A stretch of DNA of 52,895 nucleotides from positions 1 to 52,895 of the forward strand of contig DASVWD010000222.1 of the NCBI GenBank assembly GCA_036389795.1, given 5' to 3'. The translations under genes were made by a program, and so were the position numbers. Source of the DNA: Longimicrobium sp. GTDB lineage: Bacteria; Gemmatimonadota; Gemmatimonadetes; Longimicrobiales; Longimicrobiaceae. This document shows, one piece after another, positions 1 to 9,967 of the stretch (the first letter of the stretch is position 1; each line of letters opens with the position of its first letter). The notes below the pieces were generated by a model, which had not been told where the DNA came from, did not search any database, and was given only the letters and a program-made list of their open reading frames with translations.

Positions 1-34
1 ATCCGATGGGGCCGATGCGGGGTCGTCATGTCCA

Positions 35-56
35 CCTCTCCCGAAGTCGGGAGAGG
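35..56. terminator. Perfect 10-bp-stem hairpin downstream of the eCIS operon
   Basis: Two 10-base arms (CCTCTCCCGA and its complement) flank a 2-base loop. It lies about 150 bp past the last gene of the minus-strand operon, so it may end transcription, but there is no T-run. Hairpins of this look are also common as dispersed repeats. Confidence 0.4.
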
Positions 57-126
57 GTTGCCGCTCCAAGGCGGCGGGTGAGGGCCTGCCCGCGGGGCGC
101 CGACGCCCGCCCGCCGAACGAGAGTA

Positions 127-203
127 CTTTCGCACTTTCGCACTTTCGCACTTTCGCACTCTCGCACTCTCGCACTTGCACTTCGCACCTCGCACTTCGC
201 ACT
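127..203. repeat. Short tandem repeat, CGCACTTT/CGCACTT type
   Basis: About nine degenerate 7-8 bp units with CGCACT cores. On the minus strand it reads as AAGTGCG repeats starting right after the TGA of the gene at 204. The same family occurs at 18154, 27709 and 42931, each time at a gene boundary. Confidence 0.85.
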
Positions 204-1589
204 TCACCCGTCTCCCCGCACCGCCGCCAGCATCCGCGCGCTCCGGGCGGCGTCGGCGCGGGCGGCCAGCGCCTCGCGCAGCGCCACCTGCTCCTCCAGG
301 AACGCCACCGTCAGCGCGTGGCGCTCGGCGTCCCAGAGGGCGGCGGCCAGCGCCTTCTCGGCGTCCGCGTGGTCGGTGGCCAGGGTGTCGCCGTCCACGC
401 CGCCCAGCTCGGTGAGCGTGGCCTCGGCCTCCAGGAAGCCCACCACCCTGCGCCAGACGCTCTCCGGCAGCGCCGACGAGAACGCCGTGAAGTCCTCGGC
501 GAAGGTGGGCGGGGCGCTGCCGTCGGCGAACTCCACGTACTCGCCCTGGGCGTCGGTGAAGGCCGTGCGGGCGTCGCTGAGCGCCTGCTCCGCCGTGTCG
601 ACGGCGGGGGCGGCGCTCACGTCGGCCGTGGGGTCGGGGGCCAGCGCCGTGGTCAGCGCGTCGCCGAGGCCCACCTCGGCCTCGATCACGTCCTTGCGGG
701 CGTCCTCGCGCGCCGTGCGCTTGGGCACCGCCGCCGCGCCCGCCGTCTCGCGCGCCGCCACCTCCGCCTCCTCGGCGTCGGTGAGGAGCGAGGTGCCCGC
801 GTTCACGGCGGCCGCCTGCACCAGCGCCTGCGTCAGCCGCCCCGGGCCCTGCTTCACCCAGGCGCGCAGCGCGGCGTCGGCGCGCGCGAAGCGCAGCTGC
901 AGCGCCGCCGCCTTCTCGTCGAGCCCGCCCTTGCCCTCCAGCTCGGCCAGGAGCAGGTCCTCCACCGCCTCCAGCGAGGCGGCCTGCTGGCTCCGGCGCA
1001 GGTCCTCCACCTCCACGCCCTTGCGCGCGGCGGTGAGCAGGTCGGCGGGGATCTCGTCGGTCACCCGCTTCTTCGCGTCGTCGAACTCGGTGCCGGCCCC
1101 CTTGGCGGCCGCCGCGTCGGCCGCCAGCGTGTCGAGCGGGGGGTCGGCCACCGCGTCGCGCAGCTCCTGGCGCCGGGGGCCCTCCACCGCCTCGCGCACC
1201 AGCTCGGCCTGCGCCTCGGAGAGCGCCGCCGAGACGCGGTCCAGGAAGCCCGAGGCCGCCTTCACCTCGGCCTCGCCGCGCGCCACCGCGTCGGCGTCGT
1301 CCAGCAGCGCGGCCTGGAGGGCGCGCGCCTCGGCCTGCAGGTCGGCCAGCTCCTCCACCAGCGCCGCGGCCTCGGTGGGGACCTCGGCGTCGGCCAGCTC
1401 GGCGCGCTTGGCGGCGATCTCCTGGTTCTTGGCCGCCAGGGACTCGCCGCCCGCGCGCACCCGCTCGCGCGCGGCCGAGAGCGAGGTATTCGCGGCGGCG
1501 ACGGACTCCTGGGCCTCGGTCTTCGCGGCGGCGTAGAGGGCGGCGACCTGTACGGCCAGGTCCTGCAGGGTCTCGGGGACGGCGGCCAT
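204..1589 (-). CDS. Ala-rich coiled-coil protein closing the eCIS operon
   Basis: A 461-residue protein made almost wholly of Ala, Glu, Asp, Leu and Arg in heptad-like spacing. A long helical bundle or coiled coil is expected; there is no signal peptide or membrane segment. The ATG at 1589 has AGAGGA seven bases upstream and lies 16 bp after the AAA+ gene stop, so it is the last gene of the operon. I do not recognise the family. In eCIS loci this position can hold cargo or structural accessory genes, so a cargo, chaperone or filament role is possible but inferred only from place and composition. Its Ala-rich helical character resembles residues 565-760 of the EEP protein at 45480-48086, which may be compositional only. 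The stop codon is the edge of an AAGTGCG repeat. Confidence 0.8.
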   Translation of the reverse strand: MAAVPETLQDLAVQVAALYAAAKTEAQESVAAANTSLSAARERVRAGGESLAAKNQEIAAKRAELADAEVPTEAAALVEELADLQAEARALQAALLDDADAVARGEAEVKAASGFLDRVSAALSEAQAELVREAVEGPRRQELRDAVADPPLDTLAADAAAAKGAGTEFDDAKKRVTDEIPADLLTAARKGVEVEDLRRSQQAASLEAVEDLLLAELEGKGGLDEKAAALQLRFARADAALRAWVKQGPGRLTQALVQAAAVNAGTSLLTDAEEAEVAARETAGAAAVPKRTAREDARKDVIEAEVGLGDALTTALAPDPTADVSAAPAVDTAEQALSDARTAFTDAQGEYVEFADGSAPPTFAEDFTAFSSALPESVWRRVVGFLEAEATLTELGGVDGDTLATDHADAEKALAAALWDAERHALTVAFLEEQVALREALAARADAARSARMLAAVRGDG

Positions 1590-1605
1590 GGGGGATCCTC
1601 TTGGT

Positions 1606-3595
<1,990 letters not shown>

Positions 3596-3603
<8 letters not shown>

Positions 3604-5146
3604 AGACGAACCTCACCGCCACGCCCAGCCAGGGCACCCAGCCGGGGTCCAGGTCCAGCCCCGCCCGCCGCACCTCCGTGGTCACCTCGTCCAGCATGAG
3701 CCGCACGTCGATCCACCCCGGGTCGGCCAGGACGACGGCCGTGCGGCGCCCCACCTCGCGCAGCAGCGCGGCGGCCGCCCGCGCGTCCGGCGCCTCCTCG
3801 CCCCGCACGCGCTCGTGCAGCGCGCGGGCGACGCGGCGGGCCAGCTCCCCGATCCGCGCCTGCTCCTCGTCGTCCACCGGCGGCTCGCCGCGCGAGGGCG
3901 GGTCGCGGTCGGGGCCCAGGCCGCAGAAGGCCAGGGCGGCGGGGTCGCGCTCGTCCAGCGCCAGCAGCTGCAGCGCGAGCCGGTGCAGCACCCAGCGGAA
4001 CGGCCGCGCGGCGAGCGCCTCGTCCGCGTCGATCTCCTCCGGGAGCCCGAGCTCGCCGACCAGGTGGACCAGGAAGAGCAGCCCGCCCCACCGGGTCTCG
4101 CCCTCCGCGCGCACCGAGGGGAGCGGCCGCTCCTCGTCTTCGCCCGCTTCCGCCGGCGCGACGGCCTCTTCCCCCGTCCTCGGGCGATCGAAGTCGCTCG
4201 ACACCTCGGCGCGCCGTTCGGTCCGCTCGGCCACGGCCGGCTCCCGCTCGTCGGCGGCCGGCCCCGCCGGGCGCTCGGGGGACGGGGCGATCCCCATCTC
4301 CCGCTCGACGTGGCGGAGGACGGCGGCGGCCTCGGGCGGCGGGCGGCGCAGCGCGGCGGGCTCCGTCTCCAGCAGCGCCAGGACCGCCAGCGAGCGGACC
4401 ACCTGCGGCGACGAAGTGAACGGAGTGAACGCCGCGCGGGCGATCGCCGACGCGCGGACAGCGCGCTCCGCGATGATGGTCGTCGCAGGCGAGTCGAGAG
4501 CCTGGGGAGACGGGGATGCGTCCGCGGCGGCGGCGAGGAGCGCGGCGGCGGCCTCGTCCCCGATCGATGCGGCGAGCGCGGCGCGGGCGAGGAGCGTCCA
4601 GAGCACGACCGGGACGCGCGCGGCGAGCGCGGGGAGGGCCCCGGCGCGGGCGGCGGCGGCGAGCGCGGCGGGCGCCTCCGCGGGGTGCCGCAGCAGGACG
4701 CGGCCCGCCTCCTCCGCCGCGGCCGCGGCCGAAGGCGACTCGCCCGCGCTCCAGGTCCCCAGCTGGCGCCACGCCCAGGAGCGCCGCAGGTCGCCCGCGG
4801 CCACGGAGACCAGCAGGTCCACCAGCGCCTGGGAGCGCGAGCGGTAGCGCACCACGCCGGGCCCGCCCGCGGCGAGCGTGGCGCGGATCGCCTCGGCCAG
4901 CGCGGCGCCCCACGCCGAGGCCAGCGCGCCGTCGGCCTCGCCCAGGCTGAGCCGCGTCGACGCGTCCACGTGGCGGAGGCACACCTCCTCGCCCGCGGCC
5001 ACGCCGGAGCGCTCCAGCGCGTCCTCGAGCGCGCCGTCCAGCACCTCGCGCAGCACGCGGTCGAGCCGCGCGCGGGCCTCCGGCGACCCGGCGGGGAGGC
5101 GGTAGCGCGCCTGCAGACGGGAGACGTGCACGGCGTCCATCGTCAC
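3596..5146 (-). CDS. Probable CIS tape-measure protein (CIS_TMP-like)
   Basis: 516 residues from a GTG at 5146 that overlaps the preceding TGA as GTGA; an in-frame ATG lies two codons later. The N-terminus (VHVSRLQARYRL, then helices and an EEVCLRHVDA strand) and the C-terminus (RRAGLDLDPGWVPWLG) resemble the family named contractile injection system tape measure protein. The middle is Ala/Pro-rich and poorly structured. It sits just before the AAA+ gene, where Afp14-type proteins are found. In that role it would set sheath length and occupy the tube lumen. The family call rests on pattern memory and should be tested by profile search. Confidence 0.62.
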
Positions 5147-7368
5147 CCCACCCGCGTGTCGACGTTCAGCCGGCCGGCGCCCGCCACCGTCCCCGCCTCG
5201 GGGCGGCCGACGATGAAGCCCCGGCCCAGCGCCGAGCCGCCCAGCTGCAGCGTGCGGAAGCCGCCCGTGTGCCCGATGGTGGACGAGATCCCCACGTGCA
5301 GCCCGCGGCCCACGCGCATCCCCGCGCCCAGCGTGCACACCTCCACCAGCGTGTGCGCCGGCCGGTGCACCTCCAGCACGTCGTTCACCACCGCCAGCTG
5401 CTCGGCGTCGAGCGAGCCGCGCACCATCACGCTGAAGCGGTGCGCGTGCGTGGCGAAGGCGTCCTCGGTGGTCCCGGTGAGCGGCGACTCGCCGGGGTCG
5501 CCCACGGCGCCGCCCACGCGGAAGCCGCCGCCCAGCACCGCGCGCGACACCGGCGGCCCCGCCTCGCCCACGATCCCGCCCCCCATCCCCCGTAGCCGGA
5601 AGTGCTCCAGCACGATCACGGGCTCGCCCAGGTAGATCTCCAGGAAGCGCGCGAGCCCCGGCACCGTGCCGCGGAAGCGGAAGAGCCGGGCGGCCTCGGC
5701 CACCAGCGTCCGCCGCGCCGCCGCCGGCCAGCGCTCGTCCAGCGCCATCCCCAGGAAGCTGGCCAGCCAGGGGAGGAGGTCCTCGGGCGTGCCGTGGGGG
5801 TCGAGCAGGTACTCGCGGTGGGCCGCCTCGTTCTCCAGCTCGCCCAGCAGCCCCTCGAAGATCGCCAGGTAGCGCCGCAGGAAGTCGGCGTCGACCGGGT
5901 CGCGCGAGAAGGTCTTGGGGATGCGGCGCAGGTAGTCGTGGCCCCTGCGCTCCGCGCGCAGCGAGCGCACCCGCGGGCTCACCCGGCTGTTCCCGGTGAG
6001 CTCCAGCGCCACCCAGAGGAAGCGCCCGGGCCCGGCGTCCACCGGCGCCTCGTAGGTGACGAAGGTGTCGCCGCGCTGGGGGAACGCCCAGGCCAGCTCG
6101 CGCCCGCTCTCGCGCCGGTGCAGGGGCCGCCAGGCGGAGTCGTCCTGGGGGAGGACCTCGTGGTTCTCGTCCTCGGGGAGCAGCGACATCGGCGGCATGG
6201 CCGGCGAGAGGTCGAAGCGGTGCACGGTGTACGACGGCAGGTTCCCCGGGAGCGCGCGGTTCAGCGCCGGCTCGTCGAACACCTCGTCGGTGGTGAAGAA
6301 GGCGGCCCGCAGCGCCGTCCCCGCCGGGACGCAGGCGTCCAGGAAGAGCCGCCCCCACTGGCTCTGGTACTCGCCCGCGTCGAGGCGGTAGGTCATCACC
6401 AGCCCCCGCTGCGCGTAGCGGACGCGCGCGGTGGCGGCCGGGCGGAAGCCGTGCGCCGTCCAGAAGCCGATGCGCCCGTCCGGCGCGCGCGCGATCCCCA
6501 TCCCGTCGTAGCCGCGCGCCATCAGCGGGAGCTGCTCCTCCGTGGCCCCGGGCACCAGCCGGAAGCGGCGGAAGGTCTCGCCGGGGAAGCGGGCGGCCAC
6601 CAGCACGTCGTCCGACTCCCACTCGATGTCCGTCGCCCGCGGCACGGGGAGCACGTCGTGCGGGCGGCCGACCGGGACCACGGTGGCGAGCGCCGTCCCC
6701 GCGCCCACCAGCACCGCCAGCTCGCCCTCGGGGGAGACGGCGACGCGCGTGGGGGCCAGCACCTCGGGCGGGAGCGGCACCAGCTCGGGCCCCGTGCGCG
6801 CGGTGAGCTTCAGCAGCACGGGGGAGCCCTCCAGCACCGCCCACACCGTGTGCCCGTCGGCCGCCAGGTCCAGCGGCCGCGTCCCCGGCGGGGTCGGCAC
6901 GGTGCGCAGCAGGCGCCGGCTCCAGAGGTCGAACACCAGGATGCGCCCCGCGCCCGTCTCGGCCACGAAGAGGCGGTCGTCCACGTCCACCGCCAGCCCG
7001 CGCGGCCCGGCCAGCGGCCCCCCGCCGGGCGCCTCGGGCGCGAAGTCGCCCTCCGGCTCCTCGGGAAGGGGCTCGAACAGCTCCACCTCGGGCGGGAGCG
7101 CGGCGTGCCGGCCCAGCGGGGTGGACGGCCTCCAGTGGGTGCGCGCGACCTGCCCGGCCGCGGGGTCGCTCCGGTACAGGCGGCACTGTGCGTCGAAGGC
7201 CAGCCCCGCGGGCGCGGGGGGCGGGCCCGCGGGCGCCTGGCCCTCGCCGGGCGGCGTCCAGGCGAGCTCCACCACCCCCTCCTCCAGCTCCAGGAAGGTG
7301 TAGTGGTGGCTGGCGCGGGCCCACGAGTCGCCGCCGTCCACCAGCGCGAAGGGGCGGATGCTGCTCAC
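5143..7368 (-). CDS. Phage tail protein I-like baseplate protein with propeller-like N-terminus
   Basis: 741 residues. The C-terminal third, from about residue 475 (FSRDPVDADFLRRYLAIFEG) on, matches the gpI/TIGR02242 phage-tail domain typical of eCIS baseplates, including the LLPWLASFLGMALDERW and FRFRGTVPGLARFL segments. Before it, residues about 60-330 carry repeated strands such as RGLAVDVDDRLFVAET and VAVSPEGELAVLVG, as in NHL/SMP-30-type beta-propellers. The final 100 residues are Gly-rich strands. The GTG start at 7368 is one base after the preceding stop. It should form a baseplate wedge or receptor-facing extension; the propeller could bind a ligand or the cell surface, which is inference. 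Confidence 0.85.
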   Translation of the reverse strand: MSSIRPFALVDGGDSWARASHHYTFLELEEGVVELAWTPPGEGQAPAGPPPAPAGLAFDAQCRLYRSDPAAGQVARTHWRPSTPLGRHAALPPEVELFEPLPEEPEGDFAPEAPGGGPLAGPRGLAVDVDDRLFVAETGAGRILVFDLWSRRLLRTVPTPPGTRPLDLAADGHTVWAVLEGSPVLLKLTARTGPELVPLPPEVLAPTRVAVSPEGELAVLVGAGTALATVVPVGRPHDVLPVPRATDIEWESDDVLVAARFPGETFRRFRLVPGATEEQLPLMARGYDGMGIARAPDGRIGFWTAHGFRPAATARVRYAQRGLVMTYRLDAGEYQSQWGRLFLDACVPAGTALRAAFFTTDEVFDEPALNRALPGNLPSYTVHRFDLSPAMPPMSLLPEDENHEVLPQDDSAWRPLHRRESGRELAWAFPQRGDTFVTYEAPVDAGPGRFLWVALELTGNSRVSPRVRSLRAERRGHDYLRRIPKTFSRDPVDADFLRRYLAIFEGLLGELENEAAHREYLLDPHGTPEDLLPWLASFLGMALDERWPAAARRTLVAEAARLFRFRGTVPGLARFLEIYLGEPVIVLEHFRLRGMGGGIVGEAGPPVSRAVLGGGFRVGGAVGDPGESPLTGTTEDAFATHAHRFSVMVRGSLDAEQLAVVNDVLEVHRPAHTLVEVCTLGAGMRVGRGLHVGISSTIGHTGGFRTLQLGGSALGRGFIVGRPEAGTVAGAGRLNVDTRVG

Positions 7369-7369
7369 C

Positions 7370-9574
7370 TCAGCACTCCTCGCGCAGCGTGGGGATCGGC
7401 ACCGCCACGCCCGTCCCCAGGTCCGGCGGCGCCAGCTGCTCGCCGGGGGCCAGCGGGGCGCCCTCCACCACGGTGATCTCGGCCAGCTCGGGGACCTCCC
7501 ACGGCTCCAGCTCCACCGTCCCCTCCACCCACGAGCCCCCGCCGGAGCCGCCCTCCACCCAGCGCGCCACCTCCAGCCCTTCGAGATACTCGACGCCTTC
7601 CACCTGCAGCGCCGCCGCCTCCAGCTCGGGGCCGTGCACGCGCCGGCCGAGCGGCCACCCCTCGCCCGCGGGGCCGTACGGCGGGAGCGGGGCCAGGTAC
7701 TGTCGCAGCACCAGCTCCACCCAGGCGCGCACCGCCTCCACCCCGAAGCCGGGCTTGACTACCAGCCCCACGGAGACGGCCACCTTGCGGTAGGTCGGCG
7801 GGACGACGTAGAGCTCCGTCGTCACCAGCCGCCGCTGGTCGAGCCAGGCGCAGACGCAGCGCAGCAGGTCGCGGTCGGGGAGCGGCGCGTTCGGGTGCAG
7901 CGCGTCCTCCCGGGGCCAGACCACGACGGTGACCACGCCCGCGGCCTCGCGCAGCCGGGTGGGCGGGTGGAAGCGCGGCAGCACCTCGGCGCGGCCCACG
8001 CTCGCCCCCGGCGTCTGCAGCGCCAGCTCGCGGAAGTCGTCGCGGGTGACCGCCCGGTCGCGGCGGCGCAGCTCGCCGGGGATGCGCTCCACGGCGTCCT
8101 TCACCTCCTCCGCGTCGGCCCCGCCGAACGCCGGGCGCGGGTTCGACGCCTTCACCCCGCCCACCGAGACCTTGCTGATCGCCTTGGCGGCCACGTTGCC
8201 GGCCGTCCCGCCGCCGTAGCGGTACTCCTTCGCGCGGATCCGCTCGCCGATGCGCGGCGGCCGCCCGCGCGTGCGGTCGCCGAAGCGGACGGTGCCCGCC
8301 TCCAGGTCCACCGTGTAGACGCGGTCGTCGCGGCCGCTGGCGGAGAAGTCGTCCACCTCGGCCCAGCGGGTCCACCCCCCCGGCTCCTCGACCTCGACCA
8401 CGAGCGAGTCCGCCAGCACGGGGGAGTGCACCAGCGCGTACGCCTGCCCCGCGTCGCCGGTGCCCGTCCCCAGCAGCTCGGTGCGCGCGGTGCGCACCTG
8501 CAGCACCTCGGCGGCGTTCATCCCCACCCAGGTCACGCGCTCCAGCGGGCGGTCGCTCCGGCGCCGGTAGCCGCGGATCCAGAAGAGGAGCTCCGCCGCC
8601 AGCGCCTCGTCCTCCAGCACGGGGGGGAGCGCGCCCGTCCCCTCCAGCACCTCCTCCACCGCCGGGAAGCCGGGGCGCCGCGGGTCGGGCTCGGCGGGCG
8701 GCGGGTCCTCCGGGCGCAGCGGCGTCTCGGTAGGCAGGCGGAGGCGGACGACGCCCTGCTGCGACAGCCCGCGCGTGGTGTCGCCGACCACGGTGAGCGG
8801 CCGGTAGACCGGCTCGCCGGCGTCGGTGAGCGCCGCGGTGGAGACCTCCCACGCCACCTCGTCGGTGGGGCTCTCGCCGTCCGCGCCGGGGCAGGGGTCC
8901 ACCTCGTCCATGGTGAGGACGACGGGGTCGGGGATGAAGCCCAGGTTCACCACCGCGTCGCCCAGGCGCCCCACGTCGGTGTCCCTGGTCTTGAAGACGG
9001 CGATCCAGAGGATGCCGTCCACGGTGGCCCCGAAGTCCACCGCCTGGAAGCCGGGGACGGTGGGGTCGTCGCCCAGCACCTCGGCCACGTAGTAGGCGGG
9101 CGTCTCGTCCTCGGCCAGCTCGCGCGCGGAGACCGCCGCGGCCGCGAAGACCCGCGCCTCCTCGGTCTCCGGCTCGCCCGAGGTGAGCTTGGCCACGGCG
9201 CGCGCCGAGAGCGGCCACGCCTTCACCTCGTCCTGCGTCTCGAAGGCGGTGCTCCCCGCCTTCGCCTCGCTCCCCCTGGCGACCAGCACCTCCGCCCCGG
9301 TGGTGGTGAGCGCCAGCATGGCCCGCGCGGGCCGCGCCGGGCGGAGCGGCACCTGCAGCAGGCGCAGGAACTCCAGCCGGGTGGCCTCGGGGACCTGGTT
9401 GAAGCGGAAGAGCAGGTTTTCGCCCAGGAAGGCGAACAGCTCCAGCAGCGTGATCCCGGGGTCGCTCGGGTTGTGGTCCGTCCACTCCGGGGTGTAGACC
9501 GGGATGCGGCGGACCAGCTCGTCGCGGAGCTGCTGCCAGGAGCGGTCGTCGAGGATCGGGGTCGGGAGCGGCAT
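7370..9574 (-). CDS. Baseplate assembly protein, J-like (Afp11-type, TIGR02243)
   Basis: 734 residues. The N-terminus (VYTPEWTDHNPSDPGITL, then LELFAFLGENLLFRFNQVP) is the signature of the putative baseplate assembly family TIGR02243, and a gpJ-like core follows from about residue 440 (VYTVDLEAGTVRFGDR, then YRYGGGTAGNVAA). This is a wedge protein of the contractile baseplate, joining gp25 to the outer baseplate. The ATG at 9574 lies 6 bp after the gp25 stop. Length and motifs look complete. Confidence 0.93.
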   Translation of the reverse strand: MPLPTPILDDRSWQQLRDELVRRIPVYTPEWTDHNPSDPGITLLELFAFLGENLLFRFNQVPEATRLEFLRLLQVPLRPARPARAMLALTTTGAEVLVARGSEAKAGSTAFETQDEVKAWPLSARAVAKLTSGEPETEEARVFAAAAVSARELAEDETPAYYVAEVLGDDPTVPGFQAVDFGATVDGILWIAVFKTRDTDVGRLGDAVVNLGFIPDPVVLTMDEVDPCPGADGESPTDEVAWEVSTAALTDAGEPVYRPLTVVGDTTRGLSQQGVVRLRLPTETPLRPEDPPPAEPDPRRPGFPAVEEVLEGTGALPPVLEDEALAAELLFWIRGYRRRSDRPLERVTWVGMNAAEVLQVRTARTELLGTGTGDAGQAYALVHSPVLADSLVVEVEEPGGWTRWAEVDDFSASGRDDRVYTVDLEAGTVRFGDRTRGRPPRIGERIRAKEYRYGGGTAGNVAAKAISKVSVGGVKASNPRPAFGGADAEEVKDAVERIPGELRRRDRAVTRDDFRELALQTPGASVGRAEVLPRFHPPTRLREAAGVVTVVVWPREDALHPNAPLPDRDLLRCVCAWLDQRRLVTTELYVVPPTYRKVAVSVGLVVKPGFGVEAVRAWVELVLRQYLAPLPPYGPAGEGWPLGRRVHGPELEAAALQVEGVEYLEGLEVARWVEGGSGGGSWVEGTVELEPWEVPELAEITVVEGAPLAPGEQLAPPDLGTGVAVPIPTLREEC

Positions 9575-9580
9575 GCGCCC

Positions 9581-9967
9581 TCACTCCAGGTAGAACGGGT
9601 ACACCAGGTTCCCCGGCTTCCCGTCGCGGACGTGCGTGTAGCCCACGTGCACCAGCACCATCGCGGCGTCGTCGCCCGGCTCGGCGCGCACCTCCTGCAC
9701 CGACACGCGCGGCTCGTGGCGGCCGATCGCCTCGGCCACGGCCTGCTGGATGAGGGCCCGGGTGGCGGCGGTGTTGGGCTTCATCAGGAAGCGGCGCAGC
9801 CCGCACCCGAAGGTGGGGCGCATCACCCGCTCGCCCGGCTCGGTGTCCAGCACGATCCAGAGCGCCTGGCGCACCTTCTCGGCGCCCTCCTCGTACTGCA
9901 GGTCGCCCCCGCGCGGGGCCACGGGGAAGCGCCACCCCCGCCCCAGCCGCTCGGCCACGCGGCTCAC
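9581..9967 (-). CDS. gp25-like baseplate protein (GPW_gp25)
   Basis: 128 residues from a GTG at 9967 overlapping the upstream TGA as GTGA. The RGWRFPVAPRGGDLQY start, ALWIVLDTEPGERVMRPTFGCGL, and terminal VYPFYLE are characteristic of the gp25/gpW family, whose EPR motif is visible as TEPGER. gp25 binds the sheath initiator end of the baseplate and nucleates sheath assembly. Its place between the hydrophobic protein and the J-like gene is standard for eCIS except for that inserted upstream gene. Confidence 0.95.
   Translation of the reverse strand: MSRVAERLGRGWRFPVAPRGGDLQYEEGAEKVRQALWIVLDTEPGERVMRPTFGCGLRRFLMKPNTAATRALIQQAVAEAIGRHEPRVSVQEVRAEPGDDAAMVLVHVGYTHVRDGKPGNLVYPFYLE

Noticed and set aside
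127-203. CRISPR-like array
   Set aside because: Units are 7-8 bp with no spacers and no cas genes in the window; this is a simple tandem repeat. The same applies at 27709 and 42931.
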